This document shows, piece by piece, positions 26,480-35,229 of a stretch of DNA of 55,454 nt; within the stretch, counting starts at the first letter, position 1; each line of letters starts with the position of its first letter. Made by a program: the position numbers and the translations under genes. The notes under the pieces were generated by a model that was not told the origin of the DNA, did no database searches, and saw only the letters and a list, made by a program, of their open reading frames with translations. Origin of the DNA: DASTPP01 sp035762175. Its GTDB lineage: Bacteria > Myxococcota_A > Polyangia > Polyangiales > Polyangiaceae. The stretch is from positions 1 through 55,454 of the forward strand of contig DASTPP010000251.1 in the NCBI GenBank assembly GCA_035762175.1. The letters run 5' to 3'.

Positions 26480-27397
26480 ATGGCCCGTCTGAACCCTCGC
26501 TCCACGTTTCGCGCCCGAACCGCCGAAGCACCCTCGGTCGCGGCCGGCCCCGCGTCTCCGCTCGGCTCGGCTTCGGCCGAGGCTTCCGCCGCTGTTTATG
26601 CCTTGTCGTTCACCGAGGGGGCCGCAGCCTACGAGCGCATTCGGGGCGCCCTCGACGCCGTGCGAGCCGAAGAGCTCGGCGTCATTCGGGCGACACCCAC
26701 CGTGGCGGTCGCGGTCGTGTTCGGGGCCCTGCCCAACATCGAGGCTCGGTTGGGCGAGATACGCGAGGCGACGCCCAGGCTCGACTTCGACGAGCTCGGG
26801 CGGCTGCGCGATTACACCCAGGCCCTCTATTACCTGCACCTGATGACGACCCCCGCCGAGGGGGCGGCGGCCGATCTGCCGGCGCTCTTGGCCGAGGCAT
26901 CGCCGCTGCGCGCCCGCTTGCTTTCGATGGCCGAGACGTTGGCGCTCTTCGAGCATGTCTCCGCCGAGCGCGTCGCGGACATTCGTAGCGGCTCGGGGCA
27001 CCTCGACACCGCCGAAGATCTCGGCGCCCTCGTGCGGCTCTTCCGCGAGCTCGACCCGGCCCTCGCGGCGAAGACGCCGGTGAGCGAGGCCATGCTCGAG
27101 CGCGCGGGCGAGCTGAGCTTTCAGATCGTCGCCGCGCTCGGCCGCCGCAAGGTCGGCAGCGACGGGGCCGGGGTGCCGAGCCGCCTCGAAGACGACAAGG
27201 CGCGGGCCTTCCGGCTGATGGTGCGCACGTACGACCAGGCGCGGCGGGCGCTACGCTTTCTGCGCTGGAGCGAGGGCGACGCCGACGCGCTCGCGCCCTC
27301 GATCTTCTCGGGGCGCCGCCGCCACCCGGGCGCACCGGAGGGCGAAGCGCCGGAAGAGGAGAAGCTGGATCAGCTCGGGCGTGACGGGGCGCGGTAG
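26480..27397 (+). CDS. Paralogue 1 of a 305-residue helical protein family
   Basis: This is a 305-residue protein. The first 40 residues are a Ser/Ala/Thr-rich tail. The core (about 45-270) is helical: LSFTEGAAAYERIRGALDAV, VAVVFGALPNIEARLGEIRE, LRDYTQALYYLHLMTTPAEG, HVSAERVADIRSGSGHLDTA, and the most conserved block KTPVSEAMLERAGELSFQIV followed by AALGRRKVGSDG. The C-terminus is basic then acidic (GRRRHPGAPEGEAPEEE). It is roughly two-thirds identical to the protein at 37059 over the core. There is no signal peptide or enzyme motif. A hydrophobic patch at TVAVAVVFGALPN is too short to be a sure membrane helix. Expression may depend on the shared leader upstream. Confidence 0.72.
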   Translation: MARLNPRSTFRARTAEAPSVAAGPASPLGSASAEASAAVYALSFTEGAAAYERIRGALDAVRAEELGVIRATPTVAVAVVFGALPNIEARLGEIREATPRLDFDELGRLRDYTQALYYLHLMTTPAEGAAADLPALLAEASPLRARLLSMAETLALFEHVSAERVADIRSGSGHLDTAEDLGALVRLFRELDPALAAKTPVSEAMLERAGELSFQIVAALGRRKVGSDGAGVPSRLEDDKARAFRLMVRTYDQARRALRFLRWSEGDADALAPSIFSGRRRHPGAPEGEAPEEEKLDQLGRDGAR

Positions 27398-27404
27398 AGG
27401 GGCG

Positions 27405-27545
27405 CCAATCTGCGCACCCGTGTTGAAGCGGCCCGAGGCCACCTCCGCCCGCAGCGTCGCCTGCCGCGCGGCCGTCAGGTACGAGGTGCGGCCGCGCCCC
27501 CAGCCGCCCCGATGCCGGCGCACTTCGTCGAGGCCGCCGACGCGG
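27405..27545 (-). pseudogene. IS630-like transposase N-terminal relic
   Basis: The minus strand reads RRHRGGWGRGRTSYLTAARQ and ATLRAEVASGRFNTGAQIGA. The pattern of a G-R-G-R stretch, then LT-x-x-x-Q-x-x-LRAEV, is the helix-turn-helix linker of IS630-family transposases as I recall it. No catalytic part is present on either side and it abuts the end of the 305-aa gene. It is tentative because it is short. Confidence 0.35.
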
Positions 27546-27653
27546 TACAAGAGAGGCGCGCCGGGCGGCTGCGGGCGGCGCTCGGCGGGGCGCGCGGCCG
27601 AGCGGGGGCGTCGCCCGGGCGGGGCAGCCCTTCGCGGCGCTCGAGCCGCCGCC

Positions 27654-29318
27654 TCAGCGGCAGGCGAACGACGCGCTCGGGTTCTCGTTGTCGCCGATGT
27701 CCTCGGAGCGACCGATGCCGAGTTGGCCGTGGTCGTTGTCGCCCCAGCACACGATCGCGCCGCTCTCGAGGACGGCACAGCTATGCAGGCGGCCCGCCAT
27801 CAGGCGCTCGGCGAGCCCGCCGAGGTCGACCAAGAGAGACGGGTTGTTGATGGGCTCGTCGTCGCCGATGCGCTCGGCCTTGCCGTAGCCGAGCTGGCCC
27901 TGGTCGCCGTAGCCCCAGCAGCGCACCCGCTTGCTGCCGGCCAGCCGCGCGCACGAGAAGTCGAGGCCGACGCTGACCTCGAGCACCTTGGTGCCGGCGC
28001 CGAGATCGACGTCGCCCTTCATGTCGGGCACTTCGTCGGAGGCGTCGCCGATCGTCATGAGGGCGTAGTTGGTGATGCCGCCGGTGGTCACCTGCCAGCC
28101 CGCCTGGCCGAACTTGTTGGCGCCCCAGCAGCGCAGCGCGCCCTCGGTGGTCACGGCGCAGAAGTGGCCCCACTGGCCGGCGAGCTGCTGGGCCCGCCAG
28201 GCGGTCTCGCCGTTGGTCTGGCGGACGTTGACGGCGCCGATGGTTCGCGGCGTCTCGTCGGGCCCGTCGCCGCGGTTGTCGCCCTTGCTCCCGTAGCCGA
28301 GGCTGCCGTCTTCGTTGAAGCCCCAGCAGTAAACGAGGCCGTCTTCCGTGCCGCCCCCGTCGACGGGCACGCCCTTGGTCAGCGCGCAGCTACGCTGGTA
28401 GCCGAGCGCCACCTGGGTCACCTCCCCGGGGATGTCGACGTTGCCCATCGTCTCGGGCGTGCGGTTCGGCACGGCGCCGACGGGCAGGGTGTCGCCGTAG
28501 CCGAGCTGCCCCTTGTCGTTCGCGCCCCAGCAGCGAAGCTTGCCGCCTTCGAGCAGGGCGCAGGCGTGGTCGAAGCCCGTGAAGACCTGAACGGGGCGCA
28601 CGTTGCCGAGCGCCACGTCGGGGGTCGCGCAGGGCGTGCCGAGGGTGCCGACGGCGTCGCCCGGGCGCCCGAGCTGGCCCTTGTCGTTCAGGCCCCAGCA
28701 GCGAACCTTGTCGTTCTCGAGCAGCGCGCACGCCTGCTCGGCGCCGATGGCGACCTGGCGGGCGGGCGTGTCGAGGTAGACGCGGGGCGCGTTGGTCGAC
28801 AGCTCGCCGCACTCGTCGCCGTACTTGGTGAGCGAGCCGTCGCCCCGCAGCCCGTTCTGGCCGGTGCCCCAGCAGTGCAGCGCCTTGTCGGCCGTCAGGC
28901 CGCAGCTGTTGCGGCTGCCGACGAAGAGCTTGTCGATCGCGTACTCGGTCGGCTCTTTCGGCACGGGCAGCGTGGCGGGCACGCCCGCGCAGAGGTTCGC
29001 CTGGCCGCCCGCGCCCGCCTGCCCGGCCGCGCCGGCCTGGCCGCCCTGGCCGCCCGTGCCCGGCGAGCCCGCCGTGCCGCCCGTGCCCCCGCCCCCGCCG
29101 GTCGTGCCCCCGCCGCGCCCCGCCCCCTCGCCGCCGCCGCCCACGCCGGCGACGCCCGGCCCCGCGCCGCCCGTGCCACCCGCGCCGGGGCCCGCGCCGC
29201 CGAACCCGTCGGCCGGCGGCAGCGAGTTCTCGTCGATGCCGAAGAGCACGTTGCACCCGGCCGCCGTGAGCAGCGCCGCGACCGAACCGAGCTCGAGCTT
29301 GCGTACGAAGTTCCGCAT
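27654..29318 (-). CDS. RCC1-propeller lipoprotein, seven blades
   Basis: This is a 554-residue protein. The N-terminus VAALLTAAGCNVLFG carries lipobox TAAGC. A Gly-rich linker (about 35-105) links the lipid anchor to the propeller. I count seven RCC1 blades, each built on a C-(A/G)L-x8-CWG-x-N-x-x-GQLG core, such as ACALLENDKVRCWGLNDKGQ. Seven is the canonical number for one closed propeller. Each blade has a Cys pair about 10 residues apart, which would allow a disulfide outside the cell. The family suggests binding or scaffolding at the cell surface. The gene is the last of a minus-strand run after a Ser/Thr kinase and a TPR/PEGA protein; a gap of 44 bp separates it from the latter. Confidence 0.85.
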   Translation of the reverse strand: MRNFVRKLELGSVAALLTAAGCNVLFGIDENSLPPADGFGGAGPGAGGTGGAGPGVAGVGGGGEGAGRGGGTTGGGGGTGGTAGSPGTGGQGGQAGAAGQAGAGGQANLCAGVPATLPVPKEPTEYAIDKLFVGSRNSCGLTADKALHCWGTGQNGLRGDGSLTKYGDECGELSTNAPRVYLDTPARQVAIGAEQACALLENDKVRCWGLNDKGQLGRPGDAVGTLGTPCATPDVALGNVRPVQVFTGFDHACALLEGGKLRCWGANDKGQLGYGDTLPVGAVPNRTPETMGNVDIPGEVTQVALGYQRSCALTKGVPVDGGGTEDGLVYCWGFNEDGSLGYGSKGDNRGDGPDETPRTIGAVNVRQTNGETAWRAQQLAGQWGHFCAVTTEGALRCWGANKFGQAGWQVTTGGITNYALMTIGDASDEVPDMKGDVDLGAGTKVLEVSVGLDFSCARLAGSKRVRCWGYGDQGQLGYGKAERIGDDEPINNPSLLVDLGGLAERLMAGRLHSCAVLESGAIVCWGDNDHGQLGIGRSEDIGDNENPSASFACR

Positions 29319-29362
29319 GAACCAGTCCCCTCTCCGCGCGCCGTCGTCGCGCCGCGCGTCGC

Positions 29363-30400
29363 TCAGAAGCGCCCCACGATCGTGAACCCACCCGGCGCGA
29401 TCGCGACGCCCGTGCCGGCGCCGCGGGCCGCGCCCGCCTTCGCAGGCGAGACGAAGAGAACGTAGGCGCCCGCGGCGACGCCGGCGAGCCCGAGCCCCAG
29501 GCCCGCGTTGGCCACCCAGGCCTGGGCGTCGGCCCGGTCGAGCACGTCGAGCGCCTTGTCTCGATCGGGGCAGCCCTTGCTCGTCGAGCACAGGTCGTCG
29601 ACCTTCGCGTAGTTCGCGATCGCCATCGCGCCGAAGACCGCGCTGACGCCCAGCGCCGCGAGGCCGCCGCCGGCGAGCGCGTACCCGAGCGTCGGCCGCC
29701 CGGGCGCCGCGTCCGCGCCCCGGCCCGCCCCGCCGGCCGGGACGGGTGCCGCCGGGCCGGGGGCGGCGCCCGACGCGAGCGGCGCGAGCGCGGGCACGTC
29801 GACCATCACCGCCGACCCCGGGCCCGCGACGCGCACCGAGGCCCGGAAGGGCGCGTAGCCGCCCGCCTCGGCCGTCACGACGTGGTCGCCCGGGTCGGCG
29901 GGCTGGCGGGCGCCCGCCGGCGAGGCGTCGACGACCTCGTGATCGAGCTTCACAAGGAGCCCGGGCACGGCCCCCGCGACGCGCACGATGACGTGCGACA
30001 GCTTGGGCTCGAGCGCCGAGACGCGGCGGAGCGCCTCGGCCCGGTGCTCTTGATCGCCCCGGTCGGCCGCCAGGCGCGCGGCCGACAGGAACTCGGCCCG
30101 CGCCGAGGCGAACCTGCCCTGCCGCTCGCGGCAGTCGCCGAGGTTCAGCAGCGTGCCCGACGACGGGTCGAGCCGCTGGCTCTCGCTGAACAGCTCGCAG
30201 GCCTCGCCCACTCTGCCGTTTTTGAGCAGGCGCCGGCCCTCTTGAAAGAGCACGTCGGCCGCGCTCGGGTTGGCCCGCAGCGCGCGGGGCGAGGCGACCA
30301 GCGCCGCGCCGGCGGCGAGCAGGCAGGCCAGCGCCCGGCGCGGCCTCGGGGGGGCGGCGCGCGAGCCGCGCAGAGGGTCGGTCGGCATGGCGGTGGTCAC
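29363..30400 (-). CDS. TPR-PEGA membrane protein
   Basis: This is a 345-residue protein. An N-terminal signal-like segment (LACLLAAGAALVASPRALRA) leads to TPR-like helices: DVLFQEGRRLLKNGRVGEAC, ELFSESQRLDPSSGTLLNLG, CRERQGRFASARAEFLSAAR. A PEGA-type beta domain follows (VPGLLVKLDHEVVDASPAGA, GDHVVTAEAGGYAPFRASV), then a linker and two hydrophobic helices (LALGVSAVF-like at about 240-262 and GLGLGLAGVAAGAYVLFVSP near 310). The gene starts inside the stop of the kinase gene (4-bp ATGA overlap), so it is translationally coupled to it. The likely topology is a periplasmic body with the end anchored in the inner membrane. Confidence 0.8.
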   Translation of the reverse strand: MTTAMPTDPLRGSRAAPPRPRRALACLLAAGAALVASPRALRANPSAADVLFQEGRRLLKNGRVGEACELFSESQRLDPSSGTLLNLGDCRERQGRFASARAEFLSAARLAADRGDQEHRAEALRRVSALEPKLSHVIVRVAGAVPGLLVKLDHEVVDASPAGARQPADPGDHVVTAEAGGYAPFRASVRVAGPGSAVMVDVPALAPLASGAAPGPAAPVPAGGAGRGADAAPGRPTLGYALAGGGLAALGVSAVFGAMAIANYAKVDDLCSTSKGCPDRDKALDVLDRADAQAWVANAGLGLGLAGVAAGAYVLFVSPAKAGAARGAGTGVAIAPGGFTIVGRF

Positions 30401-32160
30401 CGTCGGTCGTAGAGGGTCTTGGCGGACGGGGCCGGGGGCGGAGGCGCGCCGCCCGGCTCGGGCCCCGCGCCGCGTTCGCCGCCGGCGGGGGCGGCCGGCT
30501 CGTCGGCCCGCTCGGCCTTGGGCTTCACGAGGGTCTTGTCGCCGGGCTTGGCCGCCCCGCCGGGCGGCGGGCGCCGCCGGGCGCCCGGGGTCGACGCGCT
30601 CGGCGCCCCTGGCGGGGGCGCGTCGTCGGCGGCGACGTCGACCGGCACGACGACGGGCGCCGGCGCGTTCGGCGCGGCCGACCCCGCCGGGGGCGAGGCG
30701 GGCGGCATCACGTTCGCCGACGCGACGTTGACGTCGCCGTTGATCTCGGCGCTCTTGGTGCGGGCCGAGACGAGCGCGACCATCGCGCCGAGCGCCGCGA
30801 CCCCCGCCAGCGCCCGAAAGGAGGTGACGCGCGCGGGCCGCAGCGAGTTCGTCTCGACGCTGCGACCGAGCATCACGCTGGGCGGCAGCGTCGTGGCCAC
30901 GCTCGCCCCGTGGTCGTGGTCGCCCCCGACCGCCACGAACGCGCCTCGCGAGGGGCGCGCGGGCGGCGCCTCGCCCGCCAAGAGCGCCGCCGCCTGCCCG
31001 CCCGAGCCGCGGGGCGGCGCCACGCCCTTGCCCCCGCCCCGCGACGACGGCCCCGGGCCCCCGTCGCGCGACGACGGCGGCTGCCCCGACGGGCGCGGGG
31101 CGGGCGCCGAGAGGGCCGCCTCGCCTTCGTACGCCCCCTCATCGTCGTCGTCGTCGGCGTCGCCCGTCGCCGCGGGAGCAGGCGCGTCCGGCTTGAGCGA
31201 AGCCCGCGCCTTGCGGGCGAGCTCGGCCCGGGCGGCCGACGCCTCGGCCTTCGAGAGCCCGACCCCCCCGGCCAGCGCGAGGTCGAGGGCCGCGATCGCC
31301 GCGCCCGCCGAGGCGAAGCGCGCCGAGACGTCGCGGTTGACGCAGCCGAAGAACCACGCGTCGAAGGCCGCCGGCAGGCCCGGCGAGACGCCGAGCGCCG
31401 CCGCGCGCTCGGTCGGGGGCACGAGCGGCTGCACCAAGATCTCGTTGAGCAGCACCCCGATCTCTTCGCCGCCGCGCGAGGTCGCGAGCCAGTACTTGCG
31501 CCCGGTGAGCAGGTAAAACGCGATGAGCCCGAGCGCCCAGACGTCGAGCCGCGGCGTGACGGGGCCGCTCGTGAACTGCTCGTACGCCATGAAGGGGGGC
31601 GTGCCCCGCACCTGCTGGCTCTGCCAGACGCTCTCGGAGAGCAGCTTCGCGATGCCGAAGTCGAGCACCTTGACGACGGCGCGCCCGCCCTCGCGCGCCG
31701 CCAGAAAGAGGTTCTCGGGCTTCAGATCGCGGTGCACGATGGGCGCCGGCCGGCCCTCGCGGTCGACGTAGCCGTGCGCCCGGTCGAGCGCCTCGGCCAC
31801 CTGGCGCAGCACCACCACCGCCTGCGGGCCCGGCAGCGGCCCCTGGCCGGCGACGAGCGCCCGCAGGGTGCAGCCGCGCAGGAGCTCCATCGCGAGGAAG
31901 GGCACGCCGGCCTTCTCGTCGAAGCCCGCGTCGAGCACCCGCACGACGTGCTCGCTGCCGATGCGCGCCGTCACCCGCGCCTCGAGCTGAAAGCTGTCGA
32001 CCGCCGCCTTCGACGCCAGCACGTGCGGGAAGAGCACCTTGAGCGCCACGCGCTCTTCGGTCGCGAGGTGCTCGGCCGCGTAGACGACGCCCATGCCCCC
32101 CTGAGCGATCCGCTCGAGGACCCGGTAGCGCCCCGCGAAGATCTCCGCACCCGAGAGCAT
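30397..32160 (-). CDS. Ser/Thr protein kinase with C-terminal membrane segment
   Basis: This is a 587-residue protein. The kinase domain (about 8-285) shows the Gly loop IAQGGMGVVYAAE, the ATP-binding Lys in VALKVLF, the catalytic HRDLKPENLFLA, the DFGIAKLLS motif and WALGLIAFYLLTGRKYW. The activation-segment end reads PPFMAYEQF instead of the usual APE-type sequence, which may change substrate docking. A long Ser/Pro/Asp-rich linker (about 300-460) is followed by a membrane helix, ALAGVAALGAMVALVSA (about 470), and a Pro/Ala-rich tail of about 100 residues that would lie outside the inner membrane and ends KTLYDRR. ATG 32160 sits just before the domain. It is first in an operon with the TPR/PEGA and RCC1 genes. 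Confidence 0.92.
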   Translation of the reverse strand: MLSGAEIFAGRYRVLERIAQGGMGVVYAAEHLATEERVALKVLFPHVLASKAAVDSFQLEARVTARIGSEHVVRVLDAGFDEKAGVPFLAMELLRGCTLRALVAGQGPLPGPQAVVVLRQVAEALDRAHGYVDREGRPAPIVHRDLKPENLFLAAREGGRAVVKVLDFGIAKLLSESVWQSQQVRGTPPFMAYEQFTSGPVTPRLDVWALGLIAFYLLTGRKYWLATSRGGEEIGVLLNEILVQPLVPPTERAAALGVSPGLPAAFDAWFFGCVNRDVSARFASAGAAIAALDLALAGGVGLSKAEASAARAELARKARASLKPDAPAPAATGDADDDDDEGAYEGEAALSAPAPRPSGQPPSSRDGGPGPSSRGGGKGVAPPRGSGGQAAALLAGEAPPARPSRGAFVAVGGDHDHGASVATTLPPSVMLGRSVETNSLRPARVTSFRALAGVAALGAMVALVSARTKSAEINGDVNVASANVMPPASPPAGSAAPNAPAPVVVPVDVAADDAPPPGAPSASTPGARRRPPPGGAAKPGDKTLVKPKAERADEPAAPAGGERGAGPEPGGAPPPPAPSAKTLYDRR

Positions 32161-32518
32161 CGGCCGGATACTAACCGAAGCTCGACCCCAGCCGCGAGGG
32201 CATAGGACAAGATTCGGCAGCCCCCGGCAGCCCCCGGCAGCCCCCGGCAGCCCCCGGCCCCCCCTCGCCCCCCGCCTCCGCCCGCCGCGCGCCCCCACCC
32301 GGAGGGGCCATGTAAGTCGCCCGGGCGCGCGCGCCCCCGCCCGGCCGGCGCCCCGCGCGCCGGCCCGAAGCCCCGTCGGCTTTCATCCACATTGCTCCGA
32401 AGCGACAGACGCTCGGGCCGCCGACATGCCGACCAAGAATGTGTCGATCGTCACGTCGAGCCCGGTCGGGCGAGAGCCCCCCTCGCCCGGCGACCGCTCT
32501 GCTCTCACCCGGCTGGGC
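32161..32518. other. Intergenic region with a 10-bp microsatellite
   Basis: No gene is supported. A 10-bp unit, CCCCCGGCAG, is repeated about four times in 32215-32258, upstream of the kinase gene. Length changes there could affect its expression, but that is inference. The rest is GC-rich without clear signals. Confidence 0.6.
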
Positions 32519-32905
32519 TCAAACCCACGACTCGAGGTGGCCGAGCAAGGTGCGCGACGGCGGCGGCTTGCGGTCGTCGTTCGGGGCGGCGAGCGGCTCG
32601 ACGTGCCAGGGGAACGCGTCGACGAGCACGGGCGTCGGGTCGGGGGCGAGCGGGGCGACGAGGCCGATGCACCAGAGGTCGAGGGCGCCGCCGTCGGCGC
32701 ACACGCGCGTGCGGACGAAGTGCTCGAAGCCCGGGTGCGCGAGGGCGGTGAAGGCCTGGTGCTGCTCGAGGCCGGTGGCGGTGAGCGCGGCGATGTAGGC
32801 GCTGAAGGCGAGGGCGCCGATGCCGCCGCGCGAGACGCCGATGCCGAGGGCGGGGGCGAAGAAGGCGATGCAGAACGTGTGGGGTATCAGTCTTTTTTTC
32901 GGCAT
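32519..32905 (-). CDS. C-terminal fragment of a calcineurin-like membrane phosphoesterase
   Basis: This is a 128-residue ORF. IGALAFSAYIAALTATGLEQ, HQAFTALAHPGFEHFVRTRV and GGALDLWCIGLVAP line up with the end of the intact phosphoesterase at 23270 (membrane helix, then EAFSSLKIEGYKNFLRMRL and LTVWALGL). Neither the metal-binding motifs nor most of the membrane part are present, so this is not an enzyme. The first dozen residues (MPKKRLIPHTFC) look unrelated, as if the fragment were joined to new upstream sequence. It may be a relic, or a small protein that reuses the tail. It lies next to a zone of transposase remnants. Confidence 0.5.
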   Translation of the reverse strand: MPKKRLIPHTFCIAFFAPALGIGVSRGGIGALAFSAYIAALTATGLEQHQAFTALAHPGFEHFVRTRVCADGGALDLWCIGLVAPLAPDPTPVLVDAFPWHVEPLAAPNDDRKPPPSRTLLGHLESWV

Positions 32906-33435
32906 TCGGCGGTCTTTCCAGTGTCAACGGAAGCGGCGCAGGGCTTGGCGCCCGTGCCGCCACGAGCGAGCCGGGCCGACGCGCGGGTGCCCAGTCGAGC
33001 CCCCGTTGGCTTGCCGAACCCCCGCCGAGCCCTGCGCCATTTTTGTTGATAATGGCAACCGCCGCCGAAGCGTCATCCGATCGAGCACTATCGGTGGGCG
33101 AGGGACTGGTGGCGAGCGCAAACTTCAACCGCAACGGAAGCGCCGGCCGCCCCCACCCCGGCGTGGGAGCCCGTCAAGGGGACGACCCGAGGCGAGGTTG
33201 CTTTTGATAGTTGCGATTGCGCCGACGCCGCCCTTGACCCCTTTCCAAATTCGTTGAGCCTGCGTCTCTATATAAATAGGTTTCGCCCTCGGCGACTGTG
33301 CAAAAATTACTTCCCGTTCTTGGACGTTCGATACGATGTCGGGGCCCATGGCAGAGCAGAGCCATGGCGGGCGTCCACGTCCATCGGTGCGCGTGCGGGG
33401 TATGCCGAGGGCCGGGGGCCCGCGCGGTCAAGTAG
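32906..33435. other. Low-GC intergenic stretch
   Basis: About 530 bp without a supported gene. Segments near 33035-33055 and 33195-33330 are far less GC-rich than the rest of the window (for example CTATATAAATAGG near 33269). A short inverted repeat, CCATGGC and GCCATGG with 8 nt between, lies at 33346-33367. A 74-codon minus frame (33125-33349) exists but its codon use is unlike that of the genes here. The region may be acquired DNA. Confidence 0.45.
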
Positions 33436-33730
33436 GCCCATCGGCGCCTGAACCTCGTCCTCGCGTACGCCGACAAGCGACAGCGGCGCTGGGTCGCCGC
33501 CCTCGAGTCGCCGCGCTTGGAATACGGCGGCATTCGCGCCGTCGCACGGATCACAGGCCTCGACGAGAAGACCATTCGCCGGGGCCGCCGTGAGTTGGCC
33601 GCCGGCGCTTCGCGTGCCACGCCGGCGCGCGTGCGACGTCGGGGCGCCGGGCGGCCGCGCGTCGAGAAAACTCGACGAGGCGATGGCGCGCGCGGCCGAC
33701 GACCTGCTCGGCGAAGTGGGGGCGACGGGC
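33436..33730 (+). pseudogene. ISAzo13-like transposase N-terminal relic
   Basis: The plus strand reads RRLNLVLAYADKRQRRWVAA, then YGGIRAVARITGLDEKTIRR and GRRELAAGASRATPARVRRR. GGI-x-AVAR-x-(S/T)GL-x-x-x-TI-RRG-x-x-EL is the typical helix-turn-helix start of ISAzo13 transposases. Around 33668 the frame shifts (after RVEK the next frame continues LDEAMARAADDLLGE), and the expected catalytic domain never appears. It is therefore a dead fragment of about 95 codons. Confidence 0.6.
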
Positions 33731-33973
33731 TCGGCGAGGGCGAGCGCGGGCTGCTCGGCCTGCCCCGGCCCTGCCCCCGCCTTGCCGGGCGAACCGCGGG
33801 CGGCCCCGGCCTGCGCCCTCGTCGTGAGTCGGGAAGGGCGGCCCGAGCCCGGCCGAGGTGGCGGCGTCGCCGCCCGAGGCGGCGGCGTCGTCGGCGCCGG
33901 TGCTCGAACGCTGGCGCCGGCCTTCGGGGGCGGAGCGTGGCGCCCGAGCCGACCGCCCTCGGGGCGCGCGACC

Positions 33974-34660
33974 TCAGTTGATCACGAAGTAGTCTGCCTT
34001 GTCGTTGTTCTCGTCCCCGACATAATCCGACTTGGATTTGGGGTATTCGGTCCAGAGCCATTTTTCCTTGTTGTCTTTTTGGTCGTATACCCAGATCTTC
34101 TTGTTGATGTTGTTGGCCCAGCAGGAGACCTTGTCCTTCAGGCCGTAGCCGTTAAAGTAGACCTTGTCCTTGTACTTCTTCTTGAACTCCAGCCGCTTGC
34201 CTTTGTAGTCCGCGTGTTCGTAGAAGCAGTACGAGTGCTTGTCGCACTCTTTGTCCCCCGCCGCGGGCTGGCTGTCCGCGAGGCTCAGGCCGGTGCCTTC
34301 GTCGCGGGCCGCCTCCTCGTCAGCCGGAAGCTGCCGCGCGGCGGCGCTCGGCGGGCGGGCCTGCTGCTCGCCAGGGTAGGGGAACGCCAGGACGACGGCG
34401 CCGCCGTCCCAGACGATCTCGTAGGGGCTGAGCTGCGTGCCGCCGTACGCGGCGAGATGCGTGTCGATCTGCCGCTGGAGCGCGCCCTCGGGGGGCTCGG
34501 GGGCCGCCGCCGGCGGGGCGCCCCCCTCCGACACGTCGCCTCCGAGGGGCTCGGCGTCCGTCGTCGGCGGGGCGCCCCCCTCCGACGCGCAGCCTATCAG
34601 GCAAGCGGCCGAGGCGAAGAAAGCGAACGGCAAGGCGGCGAGTGAGATGCTTTTGCTCAT
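33974..34660 (-). CDS. Lipoprotein with peptidase-inhibitor I36-like domain
   Basis: This is a 228-residue protein. The ATG at 34660 has AAGGAGAG upstream. The signal peptide ends in CLIGC, a lipobox. A duplicated spacer follows (SEGGAPP twice). The C-terminal 90 residues hold CFYEHADYKGKRLEFKKKYK, FNGYGLKDKVSCWANNINKK and IWVYDQKDNKEKWLWTEYP, which fit the I36 peptidase inhibitor/beta-gamma-crystallin-like fold (Cys, Y-x-G-x-x-L, N-N). That domain is rich in Lys, Asp, Asn and Tyr and its DNA is much less GC-rich than the neighbours, a sign of foreign origin or of selection for charge. A role as a secreted protease inhibitor is inferred from the fold only. Confidence 0.72.
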   Translation of the reverse strand: MSKSISLAALPFAFFASAACLIGCASEGGAPPTTDAEPLGGDVSEGGAPPAAAPEPPEGALQRQIDTHLAAYGGTQLSPYEIVWDGGAVVLAFPYPGEQQARPPSAAARQLPADEEAARDEGTGLSLADSQPAAGDKECDKHSYCFYEHADYKGKRLEFKKKYKDKVYFNGYGLKDKVSCWANNINKKIWVYDQKDNKEKWLWTEYPKSKSDYVGDENNDKADYFVIN

Positions 34661-35229
34661 GGTAAACTCTCCTTCTGGTGAATCCATCAGAATAGCCGAC
34701 GATGTGCTCGAGCTCCCTCTGCAATCAGAATGCCCCCTTTCTGCTCAGACAAGCACGCGCCTGAGCACGCGTTCGCCGCGCCCGCAAGGCCGCGGCAGAG
34801 GTTGGTAAGAAGACAACGCCAAGCGCCCAAGCGTTCGCGAGGCCGGCGCGCTTGCGGCGCCTCGGGCCACGCGATCGCCGAACGATACCCTCGACGCACC
34901 CCGACGCAAGCGGTCGACGCCATTTTCAAAAAATTAAAATTGGTGCGCGCCGTCGGGCCGGCCCGCGCCGCGCGAAAGTTGGCGTCGGCGGGCCGATCGT
35001 CGGCTTCGCTACGCTTCGCCTCGAGGTGTGTTCTTCGACTCCGCCTCGGCCGATAGTCTTTGCCCCCTCGGCGCCGCTAGGGTTCGGCTCGCGCATCCAT
35101 CGAATCGGGTAAACCCTCGAGAATAAGGTCGGGGGGCGCCTCGGCGCCCGCGGGGGCGGCGCCGCTCGACCTCGTCGGCCCAGGTTTGCTCAAGCGCGTC
35201 ATGGCAGGCTCGCGCTCTTCCGAGGACTC
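34661..35229. other. Intergenic region with an AT-rich tract
   Basis: No firm gene. The segment near 34922-34945 (TTTTCAAAAAATTAAAATTGG) is the most AT-rich in the window. A possible 41-residue minus ORF, 35077-35202 (MTRLSKPGPTRSSG and onward to PDLILEGLPDSMDARAEP), has protein-like composition at its end but no ribosome site. The promoter of the I36-like gene should lie in 34665-34760. Confidence 0.4.

Noticed and set aside
25995..26492. The 42-bp plus array as a protein-coding gene of 14-residue repeats
   Set aside because: It is open by virtue of the multiple-of-three period, but the first units are on the other strand, there is no ribosome site, and the frame runs through the conserved leader, which has an indel between paralogues.
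27381..29465. Plus-strand frame of about 690 codons opposite the seven-blade RCC1 gene
   Set aside because: Same reason: antisense shadow of conserved RCC1 codons; no start context.
33125..33349. 74-codon minus ORF in the low-GC stretch (IVSNVQEREVIFAQSPRAKP)
   Set aside because: Codon use is unlike the genes here, no ribosome site, no recognisable family; an open frame is easy by chance over this length.
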